Shown here: in pieces, positions 14,479 through 22,322 of the stretch
Numbering within the stretch: the first letter of the stretch is position 1
Layout of the letters: every line of letters starts with the position of its first letter
Assembly (NCBI RefSeq): GCF_016106015.1
Contig: NZ_JACADQ010000008.1
Span: forward strand, 1 to 46,707
Direction: 5' to 3'
DNA: 46,707 nucleotides
DNA from: Neoroseomonas rubea
Lineage (GTDB): Bacteria > Pseudomonadota > Alphaproteobacteria > Acetobacterales > Acetobacteraceae
Position numbers and translations under genes: made by a program
The notes under the pieces: model-generated
Seen by the model: the letters and a program-made list of their open reading frames with translations, nothing else
Databases searched by the model: none
What the model was told of the DNA's origin: nothing

Positions 14479-14946
14479 TCAGGCCGCGGCACACCGCGCA
14501 CAGACCCCTTCGACCTCGACCGTCGCCTCCGCCACGCTGAAGCCCGCGCGCGCCGCCGCCGCCTCGATCGCGTGGGTGACGGCAGCGTCGCCGATCTCGA
14601 GCGTCGTACCGCAGCGCCGGCAGATCAGGAACTGGTGCGGATGGTCGTGCTCATGCGCATGGCCGTGGCCCGCATCGCTGCAGCCGATATAGGCGTTGAG
14701 CCGCTCGACCTTGTGGATCAACCCGTGCTCGAGCAGGAAGTCGAGCGCGCGATAGACGGTCGGCGGCGCCGCACCCGGCCGGCTCGCCTTCAGGCGATCG
14801 AGCAGCGCATAGGCGCCGACGGGGGCCTCGGCCTCGAGCACGAGCTCAAGCACCTGCCGGCGCAGGGGCGTGAGTTGCGCGCCGCGGCGCAGGCACGCGG
14901 CTTCAGCCTCCGCCAGCGCCTTCTGCCGTGCCGCGCCATCCGCCAT
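14479..14946 (-). CDS. zur: Fur-family zinc-responsive repressor (Zur-type)
   Basis: A 155-residue Fur-family DNA-binding repressor. The winged helix includes LTPLRRQVLELVL and the recognition helix TVYRALDFLLEHGL (63-76). The dimerisation half has a histidine-rich sensor region (HGHAHEHDHPH, 94-104) and two CxxC pairs (109/112, 149/152) that bind structural zinc. This pattern is typical of Zur. It is divergent from hisI and a COG0523 GTPase gene, a zinc-starvation neighbourhood, which supports zinc over iron as effector. The 38-base divergent gap contains an AT-rich half-site that may be its own operator. Confidence is high for Fur family, moderate for Zur. Confidence 0.85.
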   Translation of the reverse strand: MADGAARQKALAEAEAACLRRGAQLTPLRRQVLELVLEAEAPVGAYALLDRLKASRPGAAPPTVYRALDFLLEHGLIHKVERLNAYIGCSDAGHGHAHEHDHPHQFLICRRCGTTLEIGDAAVTHAIEAAAARAGFSVAEATVEVEGVCARCAAA

Positions 14947-14978
14947 TGCCGAACCTCGATTCCGCCAGAGACGGACAC

Positions 14979-14986
14979 TATAACAT
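14979..14986. promoter_or_regulatory. Possible Zur half-site (tataacat)
   Basis: TATAACAT overlaps the hisI start in the short gap divergent from zur. It resembles one arm of the AT-rich Zur dyads (ATGTTATA / TATAACAT). The other arm (acggacac) is poorly conserved. The call rests on context and the rarity of such sequence here. Confidence 0.3.
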
Positions 14987-15410
14987 GAGCATGCCGGATA
15001 ATGCCTCGCCGCCGACCGACGCCGCCATCGCCGCCTTCATGGCCGCCCTGCGGTTCGATGCCGCCGGCCTCGTGCCCTGCATCGCGCAGCAGCACGATAC
15101 CGGCGAGGTGCTGATGGTCGCCTGGATGAACGCGGAGGCGGTCGCCGAGACGCTCGCGACGGGCCGGGTCTGCTATTTCTCCCGCTCGCGCAGCGGTCTT
15201 TGGCGCAAGGGGGAGAGTTCGGGGCAGGTGCAGCGCCTCATCGACCTGCGCCTCGACTGCGATGGCGACACGCTGCTCGCGCTGGTGGACCAGCACGGCG
15301 TCGCCTGCCACACCGGCCGGCGTTCCTGCTTCTACCGGGCGCTGCGCGACGACGCGCTCGCGAGCATCGCCGAGCCCGCGGTGGACCCGAAGGCGCTCTA
15401 CGGCGGATGA
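14985..15410 (+). CDS. hisI: Phosphoribosyl-AMP cyclohydrolase
   Basis: A 141-residue cytoplasmic enzyme of histidine synthesis that opens the adenine ring of phosphoribosyl-AMP. Conserved pieces are [18 protein letters not shown], the metal-site segment DLRLDCDGD and [14 protein letters not shown] with its zinc-ligating cysteines. It is a stand-alone HisI with no HisE part and no other his gene in the window. It is divergent from zur, and its last bases overlap the COG0523 gene (ATGA). The enzyme requires zinc, so the gene may be under Zur control with a zinc chaperone. Whether it is the only hisI or a low-zinc paralogue cannot be told from here. Confidence 0.92.
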   Translation: MSMPDNASPPTDAAIAAFMAALRFDAAGLVPCIAQQHDTGEVLMVAWMNAEAVAETLATGRVCYFSRSRSGLWRKGESSGQVQRLIDLRLDCDGDTLLALVDQHGVACHTGRRSCFYRALRDDALASIAEPAVDPKALYGG

Positions 15411-16474
15411 TCCGGCGGAAGATCCCGGTCACGGTGCTGACCGGCTTCCTTGGCACCGGCAAGACGACGCTTCTCAACCGCCTGTTGAAGCACCCGGCGA
15501 TGGCCGGCACCGCGGTGCTCATCAACGAGTTCGGGGAGGTCGGGCTAGACCATCTTCTCGTGGAGCGGCTCGACGGAGATACGGTGCTGCTGCAGGCCGG
15601 CTGCATCTGCTGCACCGTGCGCGGCGACCTGGTGCGCGCGCTCGGCGACCTCGCCCTGCGGGCCGAGGCGGGGCAGGACATCCGCCGCGTGGTGATCGAG
15701 ACGACAGGCCTCGCTGATCCTGCACCGATCCTCCAGACGCTGATCTCCCACCCGCTCATGCTGACCGCGTACGAACTCGACGGCGTGGTCACGCTGGTCG
15801 ATGCCGTGGCGGGCGGCGTCACGCTGGATGGGGAAGCCGAGGCGGTGAAGCAGGCCGCGATGGCCGACCGGCTCGTGCTGACCAAGACCGACCTCACGGA
15901 CAAGGATGCGATCGCGCGGCTGGAGGCGCGTCTGCGCATCCTCAATCCCGTCGCACCGCTGCTGCGCGCCGTGGCGGGCGATGTTGCGCCGGAGGCGCTG
16001 CTTGGTGCCGGCCCCTTCGCAACGGAGGGCCGCATCCCCGCCGTTGCCGCCTGGCTCGCAGCGGAGGCGCATGCGGACGCGCCGCCATCCGACACGCATC
16101 GCCATACCGGCGGGATCGAGGCCTTCGCCCTCATTTTCGACGATCCCCTGCCCTGGGAGGGTCTCGCGACATGGCTCGAGATGCTGACGGTGACGCGCGG
16201 CGACAGCCTTCTGCGCGTGAAGGGCCTGCTGAACATCGCTGGAGAAGCACGGCCCGTCATCGTCCATGGCGTGCAGCACAGCTTCCATCCTCCCGCGCGG
16301 CTTGCGGCCTGGCCGGAGGGCCACGATCGCAGGTCGCGCTTGGTCTTCATCACCCGCAACCTGCCGCGCGACATTGTGGCCGAAGGCCTGCACGCTTTTC
16401 TTGACGCCGCCCGGCAGACCGGCGATTTCAGGCGGGGGGTGAGCGTTCCGTTCCCGGCCTCCGGGGCGGGATGA
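15407..16474 (+). CDS. CobW/COG0523-family GTPase, putative zinc metallochaperone
   Basis: A 355-residue G3E P-loop GTPase. Walker A is GFLGTGKT (13-20), the metal-binding CxCC is GCICCT (Cys66, Cys68, Cys69), IETTGLADP is the Walker B region, and TKTD (159-162) gives guanine specificity. A histidine-bearing linker (DTHRH) leads to the C-terminal CobW_C domain ending [12 protein letters not shown]0523 proteins deliver metals; those beside Zur are linked to zinc. It overlaps hisI by four bases, so HisI could be a client. There is no cobalamin synthesis gene nearby, so a CobW role in B12 synthesis is unlikely. The tail of the gene contains a weak hairpin followed by a T-run at 16478. Confidence 0.88.
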   Translation: MIRRKIPVTVLTGFLGTGKTTLLNRLLKHPAMAGTAVLINEFGEVGLDHLLVERLDGDTVLLQAGCICCTVRGDLVRALGDLALRAEAGQDIRRVVIETTGLADPAPILQTLISHPLMLTAYELDGVVTLVDAVAGGVTLDGEAEAVKQAAMADRLVLTKTDLTDKDAIARLEARLRILNPVAPLLRAVAGDVAPEALLGAGPFATEGRIPAVAAWLAAEAHADAPPSDTHRHTGGIEAFALIFDDPLPWEGLATWLEMLTVTRGDSLLRVKGLLNIAGEARPVIVHGVQHSFHPPARLAAWPEGHDRRSRLVFITRNLPRDIVAEGLHAFLDAARQTGDFRRGVSVPFPASGAG

Positions 16475-16505
16475 TTGTTTTTCGCGTGATGTGCCGGAGT
16501 CGTCG

Positions 16506-17444
16506 ATGCGCCGCACCCTCCTGATCGCGTTCCTGCTGCTGGGCGCCAGCCCGGCCCTGGCCCAGGTGGGCCAGCGCAGCATTCGCGACTGTCCCGATTG
16601 TCCCGAGATGCTTCCCCTTCCCGCCGGCACCTACACGATGGGCGTTCCGCGAGGGGAGGAGGAGCGCGAGGGCGTGCCTTTCGACCTGCGCGGCCGGTCC
16701 GAACCGCAGCGCCGCGTGACGATCGCCGCCGGCCTCGCGATCGCTCGCAATACGGTAACGCGCGCCGAGTACGCCGCCTTCGTAGCGGCGACCGGGCACC
16801 CGACCACGGAGGGATGCTGGTCCTTCGTGAACAGCGGCACGTCCTACGAATACCAGGAACGTCCAGGCCTGACCTGGCGTGCGCCAGGCTTCCAGCAGGC
16901 CGACAATCATCCTGTCGTCTGCGTGAGTTGGGACGACGCCAACGCCTATGCCGCCTGGATCTCCGGGCGTACCGGCCGGACCTACCGGCTGCCGTCCGAA
17001 GCCGAGTGGGAATACGCGGCGCGCGCCGGGACCACCACCTCCCGATACTGGGGCGAAGCGCAGGTCGCGGCCTGTGAGTTCGGCAATGTCGCCGACCTGT
17101 CCCTTGCCATGGCTCTCAACCTCGATCGCAGGCCGCAATTCACCTTCCGCTGCAACGACCGGCATGTCTACACGGCCCCGGTCGGCAGCTTCCGGCCGAA
17201 CGCATTCGGCCTGAACGACATGCTGGGCAATGTCTGGCAATGGACCGCCGACTGCCTGAACCCGACGCTTGACGGCCAACTCGGCGACGGCGCCGCGCGC
17301 ACCACGGGGGATTGCACGAGCCGCGGCATGCGCGGCGGCTCCTGGAGCCACCTGCCCTGGTATGTGCGCGCCGGCAACCGTGCCCGCGGCCAGGCGGCCG
17401 ATCGCTACAGCTTCGGCGGCTTCCGGCTGGTGCGGGAGCGCTGA
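16506..17444 (+). CDS. Exported SUMF1/FGE-fold protein without catalytic cysteines
   Basis: A 312-residue secreted protein with a Sec signal peptide (1-20, ending PALAQ) followed by a formylglycine-generating-enzyme (SUMF1) fold. The fold shows in LPAGTYTMGVP near the start, VSWDDANAYAAWIS, RLPSEAEWEYAARAG, GLNDMLGNVWQWTAD and RGGSWSHLPWYVRAGNR, and the end GGFRLVRER. The cysteine pair used by true FGE is absent from the C-terminal part, so sulfatase activation is unlikely. Related folds act in ergothioneine synthesis (EgtB) or as ligand-binding modules. ATG 16506 is chosen over GTG 16491 because it gives a clean signal peptide. There is no sulfatase gene in the window. Confidence 0.8.
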   Translation: MRRTLLIAFLLLGASPALAQVGQRSIRDCPDCPEMLPLPAGTYTMGVPRGEEEREGVPFDLRGRSEPQRRVTIAAGLAIARNTVTRAEYAAFVAATGHPTTEGCWSFVNSGTSYEYQERPGLTWRAPGFQQADNHPVVCVSWDDANAYAAWISGRTGRTYRLPSEAEWEYAARAGTTTSRYWGEAQVAACEFGNVADLSLAMALNLDRRPQFTFRCNDRHVYTAPVGSFRPNAFGLNDMLGNVWQWTADCLNPTLDGQLGDGAARTTGDCTSRGMRGGSWSHLPWYVRAGNRARGQAADRYSFGGFRLVRER

Positions 17445-17488
17445 TCCCCCCTTCCCCGGGTTCCGGCGCACCCCTATTGGATCGCGCC

Positions 17489-18088
17489 ATGGACCCTGCC
17501 CCGCTCCGCTTCGAGACGCTTCGCGGCGACGCTCTGCGCGCCTGGCTGCCGCGGCTGGCCGGCCTGCGCATCGCCGTCTTCCGCGATTGGCCTTATCTGT
17601 ATGACGGGGAGGAAGCCTATGAGCAGCGCTACCTCGCCGCCTATGCCGAGAGCCCGGGCGCCGCGGTGATCGCCGCGATCGAGGGCGAGCGCGTGGTGGG
17701 CTGCGCCACCTGCCAGCCGATGACGGAAGCGACGGCACGCGTGCCGGCCGCCTTCCGGGACCGGGGCATCGATCCTGCGCGCTTCTGCTACTTCGGGGAA
17801 AGCGTGTTGCTGCGCGAGTTTCGAGGCCGCGGCGCAGGCGTCCGCTTTTTCGAACTGCGCGAAGCGCATGCGCGAGGAATTGGCCTCCAGGCGGCAGCCT
17901 TCTGCGCCGTGACGCGCAACGACAACGATCCGCGCCGCCCGCGCGACTATGTCCCGCTCGACGCCTTCTGGCGCAAGCGCGGCTACGAAAGGCGCGCCGA
18001 TATCTCCGTCGTCTTCGACTGGAAGGAGGTCGGCGACGACCGGGAGACGCCGCACGCCCTGGGCTTCTGGGTCAAGGATCCGCTGTGA
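17489..18088 (+). CDS. GNAT-family acetyltransferase, partner of nitrilase
   Basis: A 199-residue GNAT-fold protein. LRIAVFRDWPYLYDG and CYFGESVLLREFRGRG are the recognisable parts; the latter is the acetyl-CoA loop region. Members of this subgroup usually sit next to, or are fused with, a carbon-nitrogen hydrolase, and here the stop overlaps the nitrilase start (GTGA). That suggests acetylation and amide hydrolysis of one metabolite. The substrate is unknown. ATG 17489 follows the FGE-like stop by 44 bases; the longer frame from 17312 would lie inside that gene. Confidence 0.82.
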   Translation: MDPAPLRFETLRGDALRAWLPRLAGLRIAVFRDWPYLYDGEEAYEQRYLAAYAESPGAAVIAAIEGERVVGCATCQPMTEATARVPAAFRDRGIDPARFCYFGESVLLREFRGRGAGVRFFELREAHARGIGLQAAAFCAVTRNDNDPRRPRDYVPLDAFWRKRGYERRADISVVFDWKEVGDDRETPHALGFWVKDPL

Positions 18089-18984
18089 GCGCGCCGGAGG
18101 CCCGGACGTTGCGCCTCGGCCTGCTGCAGTACGGCGTCGGCCGGCCGGCCGGCGTCGCGGACTTTGCGCGCGCGCTGGAAGCGCGGCTCGAGGAAGGCCG
18201 CGCGGGGGCCGACCTGCTCGTGCTGCCCGAATATGCCTGCGTCGAACTCGGCGCGGGGCTCGTCGGCGACCAGGCGACGGACGAGGCGACCGAACTCGCC
18301 GCCATGATCGCCGCCGCGCCGGCGATCCTCGACGCCATGCGCGATGCCGCGCGGCGCCTCGGTGTCTGGCTGCTGCCCGGCACCCTGCCGATGCGGCGCG
18401 CGGACGGCACCGTCGTGAACCGCGCGCCGCTGATCGCCCCGGACGGGCGGATGGCGATGCAGGAGAAGCGCGCCATGACGCGCTTCGAGAGCGAGCGCTG
18501 GGGTGTGCTGCGCGGCGAGGATCCGAAGGTCTTCGACACGCCCTGGGGGCGGATCGGCATTTCCATCTGCTACGATGTGGAGTTCCCGAAGCATGTGCGC
18601 GTGCAGGTGCAGGAAGGGGCGTGGCTGATCCTGGCGCCGTCCTGCACCGACACCGTCGCGGGCTTCAACCGCGTGCGCATCGGCGCGCAGGCGCGCGCGA
18701 TGGAGAACCAGTGCTATGTCGCCATCACGCCGACCGTGGGCCTCGCGCCCTGGTCCGCGGCGCTCGATGTGAACCGCGGCCATGCGGCGGTCTTCGGGCC
18801 GGTCGATCGGGGCTTCCCCGAGGATGGCGTGCTGGCGCGCGGGGCGCTCGATCAGCCGGGCTGGGTGTTCTGCACGCTCGATCCGACGCGGCTCGACGCG
18901 GTGAGGAAGGATGGGCAGGTGCTGAACCATCGGGACTGGCCATCCGCCCGCTTCGCGCGGCCGGCACCGGCCGTCTTCGCATGA
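18085..18984 (+). CDS. Carbon-nitrogen hydrolase (nitrilase superfamily)
   Basis: A 299-residue nitrilase-superfamily amidohydrolase with a complete Glu-Lys-Cys triad: Glu49 in VLPEYAC, Lys128 in MQEKRAMTRFE and Cys162 in ISICYDVEFP. It should hydrolyse an amide or N-carbamoyl bond in the cytoplasm. The start is GTG at 18085, sharing bases with the GNAT stop; the end overlaps lpxB by four bases. The three genes are therefore translationally coupled. The family is certain, the substrate open. Confidence 0.88.
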   Translation: MSAPEARTLRLGLLQYGVGRPAGVADFARALEARLEEGRAGADLLVLPEYACVELGAGLVGDQATDEATELAAMIAAAPAILDAMRDAARRLGVWLLPGTLPMRRADGTVVNRAPLIAPDGRMAMQEKRAMTRFESERWGVLRGEDPKVFDTPWGRIGISICYDVEFPKHVRVQVQEGAWLILAPSCTDTVAGFNRVRIGAQARAMENQCYVAITPTVGLAPWSAALDVNRGHAAVFGPVDRGFPEDGVLARGALDQPGWVFCTLDPTRLDAVRKDGQVLNHRDWPSARFARPAPAVFA

Positions 18985-20144
18985 CGCTCGTCTACATCGT
19001 CGCCGGGGAGGCCTCGGGCGACGTGCTCGGCGCGCGGCTGATCGCCGCGCTGCGCGCGCGGCGTCCCGATCTACACTTCGCCGCCATCGGCGGGCCGCGC
19101 ATGGCCGAACAGGGCGTCCCCAGCCTGTTCGACTACCGGGAACTCGCGCTGATGGGGCTGCTGGAAGTCCTGCCCAAGATCTTCCGCCTCAAGCGCCTGC
19201 TCGCGGATGCCGCGGCGGATGTCGCGACGCGCCGGCCGGCCGTACTCGTCACCATCGACAGCCCGGGCTTCACGCTGCGGCTCGCGGAGATGGTGAAGCC
19301 GATCGGCGTTCCGATCGTGCACTACGTCGCGCCGCAGGTTTGGGCCTGGCGGCCGGGGCGGGTGATGAAGCTGCGGCGCAAGGTGGACCGCATCCTGTGC
19401 CTGCTGCCCTTCGAGCCGATCTTCTTCGAGGCCGCCGGCATTCCCGTGACCTTCGTCGGTCATCCCGTGCTGGAAAGCGGCGCGGACCGCGGCGATGCCG
19501 CGCGCTTCCGCGCGGCGCACGGGCTAACCGAAGCGGACCGCCCCGTCATCGTCATGCCGGGCAGCCGGCGGATGGAAGCGTCGCGCCTGCTGCCGGTGTT
19601 CGGCGCGGCGCTGCACATCGCTGCGGCGCGCCTGCCGGGCCTGCGGCCAGTCCTGCCCGTCGCGCCCATCGTGGCCGACGCGGTGCGTGCCGCCGCGCGC
19701 GACTGGACCGTCGCCCCGATCCTGGTCGATGGCCAGGACGCGAAGCACGACGCCTTCGCCGCCGTCGCGCAGTCCGGCGGCGCCGGCCTGATCAAGTCCG
19801 GCACCTCGTCGCTGGAAATGGCGGTCGCCGGCATCCCCCACGTGGTGGCCTATCGCGTGAACCCGATCACGGCGGCGATCGTGCGGCGGCTGGTCAAGGT
19901 GCCACACGCCTCGCTCGTGAACCTGCTCGCGGAGCGCGAGGTGGTGCCGGAACGGCTGCAGGAAGCCTGCACGCCGGAGGCGCTGGCCGAAGGGCTGCTC
20001 GCGCCCATGCTGGACCCTGCCATCGCCGCCGCGCAGCGCGCTGGCTTCGCCGAGGCGCTGGCCCATCTGCGCGCGCCGGAGGGCCTGCCATCGGCGGCCG
20101 CGGCGGAAGCGGTGCTGCGCATGCTGGAACCGGCGCCGGCCTGA
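18981..20144 (+). CDS. lpxB: Lipid-A-disaccharide synthase
   Basis: A 387-residue GT-B glycosyltransferase that condenses UDP-diacylglucosamine with lipid X at the inner membrane, making the lipid A disaccharide. Diagnostic segments are IVAGEASGDVLGARL at the start, IDSPGFTLRLA, HYVAPQVWAWRPGR, VGHPV and IKSGTSSLEMAVAGIP. ATG 18981 overlaps the nitrilase stop (ATGA). In many alphaproteobacteria lpxB follows lpxD-fabZ-lpxA-lpxI; none of these is in the window, so the gene has moved behind an unrelated pair. A Gfo/Idh/MocA gene at 25006 could be a remnant of lipid A gene linkage. Confidence 0.95.
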   Translation: MTLVYIVAGEASGDVLGARLIAALRARRPDLHFAAIGGPRMAEQGVPSLFDYRELALMGLLEVLPKIFRLKRLLADAAADVATRRPAVLVTIDSPGFTLRLAEMVKPIGVPIVHYVAPQVWAWRPGRVMKLRRKVDRILCLLPFEPIFFEAAGIPVTFVGHPVLESGADRGDAARFRAAHGLTEADRPVIVMPGSRRMEASRLLPVFGAALHIAAARLPGLRPVLPVAPIVADAVRAAARDWTVAPILVDGQDAKHDAFAAVAQSGGAGLIKSGTSSLEMAVAGIPHVVAYRVNPITAAIVRRLVKVPHASLVNLLAEREVVPERLQEACTPEALAEGLLAPMLDPAIAAAQRAGFAEALAHLRAPEGLPSAAAAEAVLRMLEPAPA

Positions 20145-20207
20145 CCGCCTTCCCCACCGCGCGCGGCCGACCTACCCTTCGCCCAACGCGGAGGGAAGGA
20201 ACGGCAG

Positions 20208-21089
20208 ATGGCACGGATCGGCTTCGTCGGCCTGGGCAATATGGGCGCGCCGATGGCGCGCAACCTGATCAAGGCAGGACATGAGGTCGCGGGCTTCGAC
20301 CTCGCCCCCGGGGCGATCGAAGGCGTGCCCGGCGCGCGCCGCGCCGCGACGGCGGCCGAAGCGGCGACGGGAGCCGAAATCGTCATTACCATGCTGCCCG
20401 CGAGCCAGCATGTGCGCGACGCCTGGCTCGGCGTCGGCGGCATGATGGCGGCCGCAGCCCCGGACGCGCTGCTGATCGACTGTTCCACCATCGACGTGAC
20501 ATCGGCGCGCGAGGTCGCGGCAGCCTCCAGCGGGCGGGATTTCCTCGACGCGCCGGTCTCGGGCGGCGTGATGGGCGCGGAAGCGGGCACCCTCACCTTC
20601 ATGGTCGGCGGCAGCGACGCCGCCTTCGCCCGTGCCAGGCCGGTGCTGGAGGCGATGGGTCGCACCATCGTCCATTGCGGTGGCCCCGGCGCGGGCCAGG
20701 CGGCGAAGCTGTGCAACAACATGATGCTGGCCGCGACCATGGCCGTGACCTGCGAGGCCTTCGTGCTCGCCGAGAAGCTCGGTCTGTCGCACCAGGCGCT
20801 GTTCGACGTCACCTCGAAGTCGAGCGCGCAATCCTGGGCGCTGACCACCTATTGCCCGGTGCCAGGGCCCGTTCCGGGAAGCCCGGCGAACCGGGACTAC
20901 AAGCCGGGCTTCTCGGCCGCGCTGATGGCGAAGGATCTGGGCCTCGCGCAGCAATCGGCGAAGGATGCGGGGGTGGCGACACCCTTCGGGGCGCATGCGC
21001 TCGACCTCTATCGTCGCTTCGTCGAAGGCGGTGGCGCGGCCAGGGATTTTTCGGGCGTGATCGAGATGATCCGCGAAGGGAAAGCGTGA
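20208..21089 (+). CDS. mmsB: 3-hydroxyisobutyrate dehydrogenase family
   Basis: A 293-residue NAD(P)-dependent beta-hydroxyacid dehydrogenase. The Rossmann loop GLGNMG is at 8-13, the substrate loop DAPVSGG at 114-120, and the catalytic lysine Lys167 lies in GAGQAAKLCNN. The long KDLGLAQQSAKDAGV helix fits 3-hydroxyisobutyrate dehydrogenase of valine breakdown, although tartronate semialdehyde reductase and related enzymes share the fold. A strong ribosome site (GGAGGGAAGGAA) precedes ATG 20208. The stop shares bases with the alcohol dehydrogenase start (TGATG), so both act in one pathway. No other valine-degradation genes are near. Confidence 0.85.
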   Translation: MARIGFVGLGNMGAPMARNLIKAGHEVAGFDLAPGAIEGVPGARRAATAAEAATGAEIVITMLPASQHVRDAWLGVGGMMAAAAPDALLIDCSTIDVTSAREVAAASSGRDFLDAPVSGGVMGAEAGTLTFMVGGSDAAFARARPVLEAMGRTIVHCGGPGAGQAAKLCNNMMLAATMAVTCEAFVLAEKLGLSHQALFDVTSKSSAQSWALTTYCPVPGPVPGSPANRDYKPGFSAALMAKDLGLAQQSAKDAGVATPFGAHALDLYRRFVEGGGAARDFSGVIEMIREGKA

Positions 21090-22258
21090 TGACCACCAGC
21101 TTCGTCTCCCCCCGCCTGCTGATGATCGGCGGCGGCGCCGTCGGCAAGCTCGCCGAGGTTCTGGGGCAGCTTAGCCTGTCGAAGCCGCTGGTCGTGACGG
21201 ATCCCTGGATGGTCTCCTCCGGCACCGTCGAGAAGGCGCTGGCGCCGCTGCGCGCGGCCGGGCTTTCGCCATCCGTGTTCAGCGAGACGGTGCCCGACCC
21301 GACCGACACGGTGATCGAGGCCGGCGTCGCCGCGATGAAGGCCGGTGACTACGACTGCCTGGTGGGCTTCGGCGGCGGCAGCCCGATGGACACGGCCAAG
21401 GCCATGGCGATCCTCGGCGCCGCGCCGGCCGGGGCGAAGATGCGGGACTTCAAGGTCCCCGCGCAGGCGAACCGCGCCGCCCTGCCCGTCATCTGCATCC
21501 CCACCACCGCGGGCACGGGCAGCGAGGCGACGCGCTTCACCGTCATCACCGACACGGAGCGCGACGAGAAGATGCTGATCGCCGGGCTCGGCGCACTGCC
21601 GCTCGCCGCCGTGGTGGATTTCGAGCTGACCTTCAGCGTGCCGCCGCGCACCACCGCCGACACGGGCATCGACAGCCTGACGCATGCGCTGGAAGCCTTC
21701 GTATCCAAGCGCGCCAATGACGAGGCGGATGAATACGCGCTGCGCGCCATGCGGCTGATCGCGCCGAACCTGCGCACCGTCTACCGCGAGCCATCCAACG
21801 CCGTCGCACGCGCGGCGATGATGAAGGGCGCGACACTCGCCGGCATCGCCTTCAGCAATTCCTCGGTCGCGCTGGTGCACGGCATGTCGCGGCCGATCGG
21901 CGCGCATTTCCACGTGCCGCACGGGCTGTCCAACGCCATGCTGCTGCCAGCCGTCACCGAGTTCAGCCTCAACGCCGCACTGCCCCGATATGCGGAGGCG
22001 GCGCGCGCGATGGGCGTGGCGACGGCAGCCGAAGGCGACCAGTCCGCGGCGGCGAAACTTCTGCAGGAACTGCGCGACCTGAACCGCGACCTCGCCGTGC
22101 CGACGCCAGCTGGCTACGGCATCGATCCGGCGAAGTGGGATGGGCTGCTCGAGACCATGGCGGGGCAGGCGCTGGCGAGCGGAAGCCCGGGCAACAATCC
22201 GGCAGTGCCGAGCGCCGAGGAGATCATCGCGCTCTACCGGCGCGCCTGGAACGGATAG
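21089..22258 (+). CDS. Iron-containing alcohol dehydrogenase
   Basis: A 389-residue group III metal-dependent dehydrogenase. The NAD(P)-binding motif GGGSPMDTAK is at 95-104, TTAGTGSEAT at 139-148, and the metal ligands Asp195, His199, His264 and His278 lie in IDSLTHALEA and HGMSRPIGAHFHVPHGL. It probably interconverts an alcohol or hydroxy acid and its carbonyl form. The paired MmsB-type enzyme, translationally coupled, suggests a small hydroxy-acid/aldehyde pathway. It ends just before a double-hairpin repeat that can serve as a terminator. Confidence 0.9.
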   Translation: MTTSFVSPRLLMIGGGAVGKLAEVLGQLSLSKPLVVTDPWMVSSGTVEKALAPLRAAGLSPSVFSETVPDPTDTVIEAGVAAMKAGDYDCLVGFGGGSPMDTAKAMAILGAAPAGAKMRDFKVPAQANRAALPVICIPTTAGTGSEATRFTVITDTERDEKMLIAGLGALPLAAVVDFELTFSVPPRTTADTGIDSLTHALEAFVSKRANDEADEYALRAMRLIAPNLRTVYREPSNAVARAAMMKGATLAGIAFSNSSVALVHGMSRPIGAHFHVPHGLSNAMLLPAVTEFSLNAALPRYAEAARAMGVATAAEGDQSAAAKLLQELRDLNRDLAVPTPAGYGIDPAKWDGLLETMAGQALASGSPGNNPAVPSAEEIIALYRRAWNG

Positions 22259-22260
22259 GC

Positions 22261-22316
22261 GGAGGGGGCGTCGCCCCCTCCGAAACCTCCCCCACCAAAG
22301 GCCGAAAGGCCTTTGG
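22261..22316 (+). repeat. Bipartite double-hairpin repeat, copy 1
   Basis: Hairpin A pairs GGAGGGGGCG with CGCCCCCTCC (22261-22281). A short C-rich linker (cctccccc) follows, then hairpin B, CCAAAGGCC-gaaa-GGCCTTTGG (22295-22316), with a GNRA-type tetraloop. It fills the gap between the convergent alcohol dehydrogenase and SecDF genes and probably terminates both. Two more copies lie at 29991 and 30133. Confidence 0.7.
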
Positions 22317-22322
22317 AAACCA

